Below are positions 1 to 7,690 of a stretch of 64,000 nt of DNA, piece after piece. The DNA lies in NCBI RefSeq assembly GCF_041679265.1, contig NZ_JBGFSM010000007.1:196177-260176 (forward strand), in the 5' to 3' direction. Made by a program: the position numbers and the translations under genes. Numbering within the stretch: the stretch's first letter is position 1; each line of letters begins with the position of its first letter. Origin of the DNA: Autumnicola sp041679265 (GTDB lineage Bacteria; Bacteroidota; Bacteroidia; Flavobacteriales; Flavobacteriaceae). The notes beneath the pieces are model-generated. The model was given only the letters and a program-made list of their open reading frames with translations, made no database searches and was not told the DNA's origin.

Positions 1-623
1 TCCCGCCGGTAACTGCTTTTAGCCTCGCCACCACTTCTTGAAGGCCAGTGGTTCACTATAAAAGTAATTTCTTCTCCATTCAGGAGTCCGCTAACCACCA
101 GCTGATCTCTTGTATATACCCTTTTTGAAGGATCTTGGGCTTCATAAAGCATCAGCCGTCTGGACTGGGAATTAAGCGGACTAAAAATTGCCTTTTTATA
201 AAGGAGTCCCACATCTACTCCGCGGCTGTCTGGTGAATTATAATGAATGATGCCGTAGTCCTGTTCAGAAAGATTGGAATGGCTTACCAGGGCTTCCAGT
301 ACCTCAAGGTTTTCAATTTCACATATTCCAATAATTGCAGGAGAACTTCCTGTAACTTCCGCGCCTATTTCAGAAAGTACTTTGCTTATATTGGCAATTT
401 TATCGCGGTACTTTTCCTCAGTCCAAAAATCCTTTCCGGTAGGCGTGCGGTCATCATCAAAAGTAAAGGGATCATTTTCAATATCGAATAAATTTTCCAC
501 ATTATAGAATGCCACAGTTAAAATATCGTAGGATCTGGTTTCCTGCCCCAGCGTGATTTGAACCGGAAAGAAAATGGCGATAATCAAAATACCCAATAAA
601 TACGGGCGAATACATTTTTTCAT
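1..623 (-). CDS. Secreted endonuclease/exonuclease/phosphatase (EEP) family protein, partial
   Basis: My translation of the minus strand from the ATG at 623 is open to the window edge, about 207 residues, so the C-terminus is missing. Residues 1-27 form a signal peptide (MKK start, hydrophobic run, TLGQ end). Family motifs follow: FYNVENLFD near residue 39, GICEIEN (the metal-binding Glu region), SRGVDVGLLY and NHWPSRSGG. EEP enzymes are metal-dependent nucleases or phosphodiesterases. Export signals place this one in the periplasm or outside. It is divergent from the TonB receptor at 712, and the DUF5689 lipoprotein lies beyond that. Substrate (DNA, RNA, phosphoester) cannot be told from sequence. 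Confidence 0.85.
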   Translation of the reverse strand, partial: MKKCIRPYLLGILIIAIFFPVQITLGQETRSYDILTVAFYNVENLFDIENDPFTFDDDRTPTGKDFWTEEKYRDKIANISKVLSEIGAEVTGSSPAIIGICEIENLEVLEALVSHSNLSEQDYGIIHYNSPDSRGVDVGLLYKKAIFSPLNSQSRRLMLYEAQDPSKRVYTRDQLVVSGLLNGEEITFIVNHWPSRSGGEAKSSYRR

Positions 624-711
624 TTAGTAAGAAAAATAGTGCTTTTAAGTTATTGAAAGTATGAAAGTTATATGAATTAATTATTTATATTCGTCTGCTT
701 TTTATGCATGA

Positions 712-3537
712 ATGGGAAAAAAATTAATTCTGATTCTGCTGCTTAATTGGTTTCCCTACATTTCAACTTCGCAGTCGGCTTCCATAGAAGGTAGTGTGGC
801 AGATAGCTACACACTGGAAGCAATCACTTCGGTTAAAATTTTAATTGAAGGCACCTTTCTGGAAACAGAAACTGATGCCGCAGGCCAGTTTATGTTTACT
901 TCTGAAGAAATTCCGGAAGGAAACCAGGTTTTAGTTTTAACAAAATCGGGCTATGAGATACAGCGGATTCCCATTGTGATTGAAAACAGTAGTAAGGACT
1001 TTGGTCTTATTTTACTCACTCCCAATTTTTCTGAAGAGCAGAGGCAAATGAATACCATAAACCTTTCCGATAGCGAACTTAATGAAGAGGAGGGAAGCTA
1101 CGATAATCTCTCCGGACTCCTTCAGGCCTCCAGAGACGTTTTTTTAAATGCAGCGGCCTTTGACTTCAGTGCCACCTTTTTCCGGCCAAGGGGTTTTGAT
1201 AGTGAGCAGGGGAAATTGCTCATTAATGGTATAGAAATGAATAAAATTTTTAATGGCAGGCCGCAGTGGAGCAACTGGGGCGGGCTCAACGATGTGCAGC
1301 GTTCCCAGATTTTTTCTATGGGAACTTCTCCTTCTGAAGTGAGCTTTGGAGGCCTGGCCGGCACCACGAATATCATCATGCGGGCATCTGAATTTGGAGC
1401 TGGAGGACGTATTTCTTACGCAGCATCAAACCGCAGTTATACCGGCAGGGTCATGGCCACCTATAATTCCGGCGAACAGCCCCACAGCTGGTGGTACTCT
1501 GTTTCAGTCGCAAAAAGGTTTGCTGAAGAAGGATATGTAGACGGGACGGTTTATGATGCCAATTCCTTTTTCCTGGCAGTGGAAAAAAAGCTGAATTCAA
1601 GGCATTCCATCAACTTCACCGGTTTTTACACTCCTAACATTCGCGGAAAATCTTCAGCAAATACTGAAGAGGTTTTTGAGCTGAAAGACCGCCGTTACAA
1701 TTCCTTCTGGGGCTATCAGGATGGGGAGATCCGCAATTCCAGGATCAGGGAAATTAAAGAGCCGGTTTTTATGCTGAACCATTTCTGGCAACTTTCAGAT
1801 AAAGTTCAGCTCAATAATAATCTTTCGTATCAGTTTGGTAGCGTTGGTAATTCGCGGATAGATTTTGGGGGGACAAATCTGTCGGTTTTCAATGGACAGG
1901 AAAGTTATATCGGGGGCGGTGCAAATCCAGATCCTGCATATTATCAAAAGCTCCCCAGCTATTTCCTGCGTTTTAATGATAATACCAATTATGAATCGGC
2001 GTATCGGGCGCAGCAGGAATTCACTGAAAATGGCCAAATAGACTGGCCTGCTGTGTATGCGGCAAATATTAGTTCTGCTGAAGCCGGAGGAAATGCAATT
2101 TATGTTATTGCTGAAGACCGCAATGATGATCGCTCTGTTACCGCCAATTCCATACTTACAGCAAGACTTAAAGAAAATATTGAACTGAATGCAAAAGCTA
2201 GTTATACTTCTTTAAAAAGTGAAAATTATGCTGCGGTTAAAGACCTTTTAGGCGGAACGGGATATCTGGATATCGATTTTTTCGCGGAAGGAACTGCGGA
2301 AATTACTGAAGCCGATGCCGCTCAAAGCGACCTTCAGAACAGGAATAATATTGTTGGCGAAGGAGACAGGTTTAAATACAATTACGAACTGGAGGCGAAA
2401 ATAGCCGAAGCTTTCACTCAAATTCAGTTTAAATTCAATAGGATTGATTTTTATTTTGCGGGTAATCTTTCAAATACCACTTATCAGCGAATCGGGATTT
2501 TTCAAAATGGAACCTATCCTGAAAATTCTTTAGGAAAAAGTGAGCTCCTCAATTTTACCAATTTTGGTGCGAAAGCTGGTGGAACTTATAAATTCTCTGG
2601 AAAACATCTTATTACTTTAAATGCCGCTTATTACACCAAAGCTCCAAACCTGCGCAATTCTTTTTCTAATTCACGGCAAAATAATGAAGTGCTTGAAGGC
2701 CTGGAAAGCGAAACGCTGCAATTTGGCGATTTAAGTTATCGCTTCCGATCTCCCAAACTTAATCTCCGGCTTACCGGCTATTATGCTGAAATTCTTGACG
2801 CCACCGAAATCTCTTTTTATTATGCCGACGGACTTTCCGGATTAGGCCGAACCGGCACAACAGCTTTTGTACAGGAAGTTTTAACTGACATTGATAAGCA
2901 ACATTTTGGATTAGAATTTGGCGCTGAAAGTCAGCTCACTTCCACCATCAAATTAAAGGCAGCGGCGGCAATCGGGCAGTATATTTATACCAATAATCCG
3001 CATCTTTACCTCACTTCCAGCAATTTTGAAAGTGCGGTGGATTACGGCCGGTCGTATTTAAAAAATTATCACATAGCCGGCGGCCCGCAACGTGCGGCGC
3101 AAATTGGATTTGAGTATCGTGATCCCGATTATTGGTGGTTTGGAGCCACGGTAAATTTCTTTTCTCATGGCTTTGCCGATGTGAGTCCGCTAAGCAGAAC
3201 GGCAAATTTCAGAACAGATGTAGACGGGCTGCCGATTTTAAGTTATGATGAACAGCTGGCGCGGGAGATGCTAAGGCAGGAACAATTTCAAGATTATATT
3301 CTCGTGAACACGATAGGCGGTAAGTCCTGGAGGATTAAGGAATACTACCTGGGTTTCTTCTGCAGCCTGAATAATATTTTTGATGTCTTGTACAAAACAG
3401 GGGGCTTTGAACAATCCCGCAATGCTAATTTTTTAAGCCTGAAGGAAGATTATGAAAGAGATCAGCCGCTTTTTGGCTCCCGCTACTGGTATGGTAACGG
3501 CAGCACGTATTATGTAAATTTTTATGTAAGATTTTGA
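712..3537 (+). CDS. TonB-dependent receptor with carboxypeptidase-regulatory-like domain
   Basis: 941 residues. A signal peptide (about 1-22) is followed by a CarboxypepD_reg-like beta-sandwich (about 24-100), a plug domain (about 130-230, with FRPRGFDSEQGKLLINGIEMN) and a long beta-barrel ending in the aromatic terminus FYVRF expected for BAM-inserted proteins. It should import a large or scarce ligand across the outer membrane using TonB energy. No SusD partner follows. Instead a DUF5689 lipoprotein lies downstream and a secreted EEP-family enzyme is divergent upstream, which suggests a surface binding, cleavage and uptake set. The ligand is not identifiable. Confidence 0.9.
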   Translation: MGKKLILILLLNWFPYISTSQSASIEGSVADSYTLEAITSVKILIEGTFLETETDAAGQFMFTSEEIPEGNQVLVLTKSGYEIQRIPIVIENSSKDFGLILLTPNFSEEQRQMNTINLSDSELNEEEGSYDNLSGLLQASRDVFLNAAAFDFSATFFRPRGFDSEQGKLLINGIEMNKIFNGRPQWSNWGGLNDVQRSQIFSMGTSPSEVSFGGLAGTTNIIMRASEFGAGGRISYAASNRSYTGRVMATYNSGEQPHSWWYSVSVAKRFAEEGYVDGTVYDANSFFLAVEKKLNSRHSINFTGFYTPNIRGKSSANTEEVFELKDRRYNSFWGYQDGEIRNSRIREIKEPVFMLNHFWQLSDKVQLNNNLSYQFGSVGNSRIDFGGTNLSVFNGQESYIGGGANPDPAYYQKLPSYFLRFNDNTNYESAYRAQQEFTENGQIDWPAVYAANISSAEAGGNAIYVIAEDRNDDRSVTANSILTARLKENIELNAKASYTSLKSENYAAVKDLLGGTGYLDIDFFAEGTAEITEADAAQSDLQNRNNIVGEGDRFKYNYELEAKIAEAFTQIQFKFNRIDFYFAGNLSNTTYQRIGIFQNGTYPENSLGKSELLNFTNFGAKAGGTYKFSGKHLITLNAAYYTKAPNLRNSFSNSRQNNEVLEGLESETLQFGDLSYRFRSPKLNLRLTGYYAEILDATEISFYYADGLSGLGRTGTTAFVQEVLTDIDKQHFGLEFGAESQLTSTIKLKAAAAIGQYIYTNNPHLYLTSSNFESAVDYGRSYLKNYHIAGGPQRAAQIGFEYRDPDYWWFGATVNFFSHGFADVSPLSRTANFRTDVDGLPILSYDEQLAREMLRQEQFQDYILVNTIGGKSWRIKEYYLGFFCSLNNIFDVLYKTGGFEQSRNANFLSLKEDYERDQPLFGSRYWYGNGSTYYVNFYVRF

Positions 3538-4225
3538 AAGTCCTGCGAGGGATTTAGAACCTCGTAGGTAAGAAACAAGTAGAATAGATGCTAATACAGG
3601 TTAATTCGCAGAAGTACCTACAAGGTCCAAAAGACCTTGCAGGAAAGGCTGATGGTTTCAGAACAAACTTCTCCTGCGAGGTTTCCAAAACCTCGTAGGT
3701 ATATTAGGAATCATGAAGCTGACTGAAGCTTGAAATAGGAATTTTAGAAGAGATGGCGATTTATAGAGAAAAGAAATTATATCAGAAGAAACTGAAATCA
3801 AAAAAGAACGAGCTCAGGTTCTAAATACCTATGTGGTCCAAAAGACCTTGCAGGAAAGGCTGATGTTTTCGGGACAAATTTCTCCTACGAGGTTTTCCAA
3901 AACCTCGTAGGTTTATTAGGAAGCATAAATTGACTAAAGAATGAAATATGGAATTTTAGAAGAGATGGCGATTTATAGCGAAAAGAGATTATATCAGAAG
4001 AAACTGTGGCCTCAGGTTTTAAGATACCTACAAGGTCCAAAGACCTTGCAGGAAAGGCTGATGGTTTTAGAACAAACTTCTCCTGCGAGGTTTCCAAAAC
4101 CTCGTAGGTATGAAACAGGTAGAACAGATGCTAATTTTTACAGGTTAGTTTGCAGAAGGACCAATGGTCCTAAAGACCTTACAGGAAAGATCGGGGAATT
4201 TGAATGTGATTAAAAATCATGAAAT
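3538..4225. repeat. Nest of palindromic and direct repeats between receptor and DUF5689 gene
   Basis: No credible gene in 688 bases. Two related hairpin types alternate. Type G is CCTGCGAGGTTT...AAACCTCGTAGG, at 3542-3568, 3673-3699, 3884-3911 (perfect, CCTACGAGG arms) and 4082-4108. Type C is CCTACAAGGTC...GACCTTGCAGG, at 3617-3643, 3828-3854 and 4027-4052, with a remnant at 4166-4182. They are embedded in longer direct repeats: about 3700-3793 matches 3912-4006, and about 3569-3614 matches 4109-4160. This resembles REP/BIME-like interspersed palindromes of Bacteroidota. Whether it mobilises, terminates transcription or tunes mRNA stability is unknown. Confidence 0.85.
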
Positions 4226-5719
4226 ATGAGAGATTATAAGTTAATGTTGGACAATTATATATTTGAAATTTGGAAAAACTCCCGGTTAAAAACCCTTAAG
4301 ACTGGTTATGTCTTTTTAGGAAGAGGAAGGAAATTTTACCTGAAGTCTGTTCCTGGATTGATAATGCTCATTCTTCTAAATTCCTGCGTTCAAACCGATG
4401 ATTTCGACCTGCCGGAGATTCAGGAAAGTGAAATTACAGTAGATGGAAATCTAACCGGCATTACAGCGGTCAAGGGAAATTTTAATGCTGAAACTGGTGA
4501 AATTTACACTTTCCGGGATACCGATACTTATTTTGAAGCTTATGTGGTGTCTAGTGATGAAGGTGGGAATTTTTATAAAGAGCTTGTACTTCAGGACAAA
4601 CCGGAAAACCCAACCGCGGGAATTGTAATTTTGGTAGATGACAATTCCCTGCACGATACTTTCAACTTTGGAAGAAAGGTTTTTGTGAAGTTAGACGGAC
4701 TAAGCTTATGGTACAACAACGGGGTGCTTCAGCTTGGGATTCAGAATAGGGGAGATGTGGTGGCCATTCCCAATTCTTTAATTGATGAGCATCTCATACG
4801 CTCTGAAATAACCGCGGAAATAGTTCCACTAAAATTAAAAATTACCGACTTCAGCGAAAATTATAAAAACCTTTACGTGCAGGTAGATCATGTACAATTT
4901 AACCGAAACCTGGTAAGGGACGAGCATATTTTTTCTTTTGCTTCAGAAAATATAGATGAATATGATGGAACCCGGCAGCTGGAAAGCTGCGAATCGGGTT
5001 CTACGACTACCTTAAGTACAAGCAGTTTTGCGGACTTCAAATCTTTATTGCTTCCGCAGGAATCCGGAAGTGTAAAGGCCGTTCTAAGCAGGGATTTTTA
5101 TGACGATTTTTACGTGTTGGTGCTGAATTCTCCGGAAGGTTTAGATTTTTCAGGAGAAAGATGTGATCCTGAATTTTTTAAATGTGCAGGGAATATTGCT
5201 GAAGGGCCGGAGGTAATATTTAGTGAAGATTTTACCGAAGTTACCACGTTAACCGCATTGGCCAGTCGCGGGTGGCGCAATGTGAATGTTAGTGGCGGCA
5301 GTGAAAAATTTAAGCCGGGCACCAGGAATGGGAATCGTTATTTTAGGATTTCAGCATACAACACTACCGAAAATCTTCTGGAAGCCTGGTTGGTAACTCC
5401 GGGAATTGAGCTTGATTCAACAAGGGGCGAAGTGTTTTCTGCAGATGTAATGGCTTCTTTTGATAATGCCACGATTTTGAATATGTATGTTACTACCAAT
5501 TTTACCGGTAACCCGCTTACAACAGATTGGCAGCTTCTGGAGGCGAATATCCCGGTAGGGCCTTCCAGCCAGAATGCCATTGCCTACACCAATACAAAAA
5601 TTGATATTTCCTGTCTTGAAGGTACTGTTCATTTTGGGTTTCATTATCTTGGAGGAATTCCCGATAAAACCACCACTTATGATGTGGATAATTTGAGGGT
5701 GACGGGTTTTTCTAATTAA
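4226..5719 (+). CDS. DUF5689-type lipoprotein
   Basis: 497 residues from this ATG. A lipobox LLNSC (Cys54) follows a hydrophobic stretch, so the first 30-40 residues may not be translated, but I see no clear later start. After the lipid anchor, residues about 58-260 resemble DUF5689, an OB-fold-like domain found on Bacteroidota surface proteins. The C-terminal part, about 330-495 (FSEDFTEV... DVDNLRVTGFSN), resembles a choice-of-anchor/jelly-roll domain. It probably sits on the outer membrane as a binding partner of the TonB receptor at 712. It is separated from that gene by the repeat nest, which could uncouple their expression. Confidence 0.75.
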   Translation: MRDYKLMLDNYIFEIWKNSRLKTLKTGYVFLGRGRKFYLKSVPGLIMLILLNSCVQTDDFDLPEIQESEITVDGNLTGITAVKGNFNAETGEIYTFRDTDTYFEAYVVSSDEGGNFYKELVLQDKPENPTAGIVILVDDNSLHDTFNFGRKVFVKLDGLSLWYNNGVLQLGIQNRGDVVAIPNSLIDEHLIRSEITAEIVPLKLKITDFSENYKNLYVQVDHVQFNRNLVRDEHIFSFASENIDEYDGTRQLESCESGSTTTLSTSSFADFKSLLLPQESGSVKAVLSRDFYDDFYVLVLNSPEGLDFSGERCDPEFFKCAGNIAEGPEVIFSEDFTEVTTLTALASRGWRNVNVSGGSEKFKPGTRNGNRYFRISAYNTTENLLEAWLVTPGIELDSTRGEVFSADVMASFDNATILNMYVTTNFTGNPLTTDWQLLEANIPVGPSSQNAIAYTNTKIDISCLEGTVHFGFHYLGGIPDKTTTYDVDNLRVTGFSN

Positions 5720-5831
5720 ATCAGGAGCTTTCTATCCCAAAATTAACTTTTAGAGATAAATTTTTAAAATAATCCCTTTGGGTAGAGAAAATTGAGAAGA
5801 AAATATTTACTACTTTTAGAAAATATATTAA

Positions 5832-6056
5832 ATGGAAACAATTCGAATTGACATATTGGATCCAAAAACTAAAAAATTATTGAAAGATTTAGCTGATAGG
5901 GACCTGATCAAAATCAGGAAAGAAAATACAACTGATTTTGGAGATCTTCTTAAAAAAATACGATCTAATTCAGCAGACAAATTAGGCCTGGAAGAAATTA
6001 CCAAAGAAGTAGAAAGCGTGAGGGATTCACGTTATAAAGATGAAAAGAGCCTTTAA
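5832..6056 (+). CDS. Small antitoxin-like protein, apparently orphan
   Basis: 74 residues, highly charged, starting METIRIDILDPKTKKLLKDL. This N-terminal pattern is typical of Bacteroidota antitoxin-like proteins that precede PIN-domain toxins (recognition from pattern only). No toxin gene follows: the next frame starting inside its 3' end, ATG at about 6040, stops after nine codons (MKRAFKIIH), and the next gene is convergent. It could be an orphan antitoxin left after toxin loss, or an unrelated small regulator. Confidence 0.5.
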   Translation: METIRIDILDPKTKKLLKDLADRDLIKIRKENTTDFGDLLKKIRSNSADKLGLEEITKEVESVRDSRYKDEKSL

Positions 6057-6071
6057 GATAATCCATTAAAA

Positions 6072-7331
6072 TTATTCCCTTACCACCCCTATTTCATAAA
6101 CTTTATGAAGATTATCTTCTTGATAGTTAAGACTTTCTTTTAAATGCTGGATAATAGCCGATTTTAAAGCCTCATCAGAAATAACCGTGTCTTTGGGTAA
6201 AACAGTGGCCTGGAAATTCACCGTAGGCTCCCCGTTAATGGTCGTGTTGGTAAAAACCACATTTTTGTTAATAATTCTTATATAATCCAGCTCTTTAAGA
6301 CGCTTGTCCAGCGCTTCGGTAAGTTCGGTATTCATGCTTGCCTTCCGCAGGAATGGCGGCTGACTAAATTGCCAGAACATCATGACAATAATTCCAGTAA
6401 ATGCTATTGCACTGGTGATGAGCATCATTTTCCTGCTTCCTTTTAAAAAGCGAATTCCGTGGGGAGTTACTTTTCCGTAGAAATAAAATACGAGAGTCGC
6501 GGCCAGATGAATCCCGAAAAGCTGCAATATGATCTTAAAGGCACTGCTGGTAACAATTCCCCAGTCCATTAAATACAATCCCACACCTACCAGTCCCACC
6601 GGCGGCGCAAGAGAAGCGGCCACCAGAATACCCACGGCAGCGCCAGAGACGAGGCTATCTCTCTCCGACTGGCATATATTTATTCCCCCGGCAAACCCGG
6701 AAATAAGCGGCAGGAGCAAAGATACTTTTGACACATGGCTCACCTCTATCATTAGTGGTGTGAGGGTTTCAAGAGGAAAAATTACGGTAAGCAAAAAACT
6801 GGTAAGGGCTCCTGTGCCAATGGCCAAACCATATCGGAAAAGACTGGATTTTAAAAGAGGCATTTTGCCTGCTGCAGTGGCCAGGGCCGCATTCATGGCC
6901 GGCCCGGCAAAAGGTGCTACCAGCATCGCTGCAATCAATAAGTAAGTAGTAGTGGTGTAAAGGCCAATCCATACAATGATTCCCGCTGCAAAAGAATAGC
7001 CTATAAGGCCAAAAATTGAGCCCACACTCTGTATCCCACCCAAATAAATTTCCATGGAACTTTTGGGTTTTACATCGGCTACCTGCTCCGGTGCTTCAGA
7101 TGCGGGAGGATAAAGCGTAATGACACCGCGCGGGATTAAACTTATTTCTGGTTCTTCAAAAGCGTCCAGCTTCTGTAAAAATTCGTCCACCTTGTTGTTG
7201 GGTAGGTAAATAAGAAAAACATCTTCTTTTTCTGAAGAAAGGTTGATGGTATTTTTACCCTTAAATTCTGAAACGGCATCTAAAACCTTTTCTTTATGCC
7301 CTTTCGGAATTTTAATTGTAAGCTGGCGCAT
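6072..7331 (-). CDS. DUF389 (TIGR00341-type) integral membrane protein
   Basis: 419 residues. An N-terminal soluble domain (about 1-90, beginning MRQLTIKIPKGH) is followed by about eight hydrophobic segments (about 105-330) carrying the family pattern AAMLVAPFAGPAMNAALA and GGINICQSERDSLVSGAAVGILVAASLAPPVG, here cited as landmarks. A soluble C-terminal tail of about 85 residues ends in EIGVVRE. DUF389 proteins are inner-membrane proteins of undefined transport role. No gene partner is evident: the neighbours are an antitoxin-like gene (convergent) and repeat-bearing DNA before mfd. Family assignment is secure, function is not. Confidence 0.85.
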   Translation of the reverse strand: MRQLTIKIPKGHKEKVLDAVSEFKGKNTINLSSEKEDVFLIYLPNNKVDEFLQKLDAFEEPEISLIPRGVITLYPPASEAPEQVADVKPKSSMEIYLGGIQSVGSIFGLIGYSFAAGIIVWIGLYTTTTYLLIAAMLVAPFAGPAMNAALATAAGKMPLLKSSLFRYGLAIGTGALTSFLLTVIFPLETLTPLMIEVSHVSKVSLLLPLISGFAGGINICQSERDSLVSGAAVGILVAASLAPPVGLVGVGLYLMDWGIVTSSAFKIILQLFGIHLAATLVFYFYGKVTPHGIRFLKGSRKMMLITSAIAFTGIIVMMFWQFSQPPFLRKASMNTELTEALDKRLKELDYIRIINKNVVFTNTTINGEPTVNFQATVLPKDTVISDEALKSAIIQHLKESLNYQEDNLHKVYEIGVVRE

Positions 7332-7690
7332 ATTTTTCCGGATTAACTAAAAATCTTCTTTAAGATAGAAAATGCGGAAAAGATGGGCAGCCCGATTAAG
7401 GGAATTTTAGGGTTTAAATCATTTCTGTCCTAATAAATTTCAAAATGATTTTCAGTACAAATCTTCTTGTGAACTTTTTCTTTTTTGCATCGCCCAAAAA
7501 AGAACCAAAAAGATCCAGCCTTATTAAGGCTTGTCTAAATTTTTTGTTCAGCACCTAAATTTTAGAAACTCGCCACTGTAATTCATAAAAAAAGAAAAGG
7601 GTCAGGCTCAAACAACCTAAAATTTTACAGTCTTTCACTTCAAATTTTTCGATAAACTTTTGGTAGGCCGGAGAAAATTTTAAAAACTGT
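7332..7690. repeat. Intergenic region with palindromes downstream of mfd
   Basis: No credible gene. It contains an inverted repeat CTTTTTT-GCATCGCCC-AAAAAAG (7480-7502), extendable to about 7474-7512, and a perfect 15 bp palindrome AGCCTTA-T-TAAGGCT at 7517-7531. The T/A-flanked hairpins could terminate mfd transcription on the minus strand. The GGGCGATGC-containing inverted repeat has the look of a dispersed repeat, but copies elsewhere cannot be checked here. Confidence 0.5.

Noticed and set aside
3941..4213. 90-codon frame in the palindrome nest
   Set aside because: Translation of the repeats; the opposite strand is open there too for the same reason.
3538..4225. Possible CRISPR array or integron attC cluster
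   Set aside because: Intervals between hairpins are themselves repeated and no cas or integrase gene is present. attC core sites are not seen.
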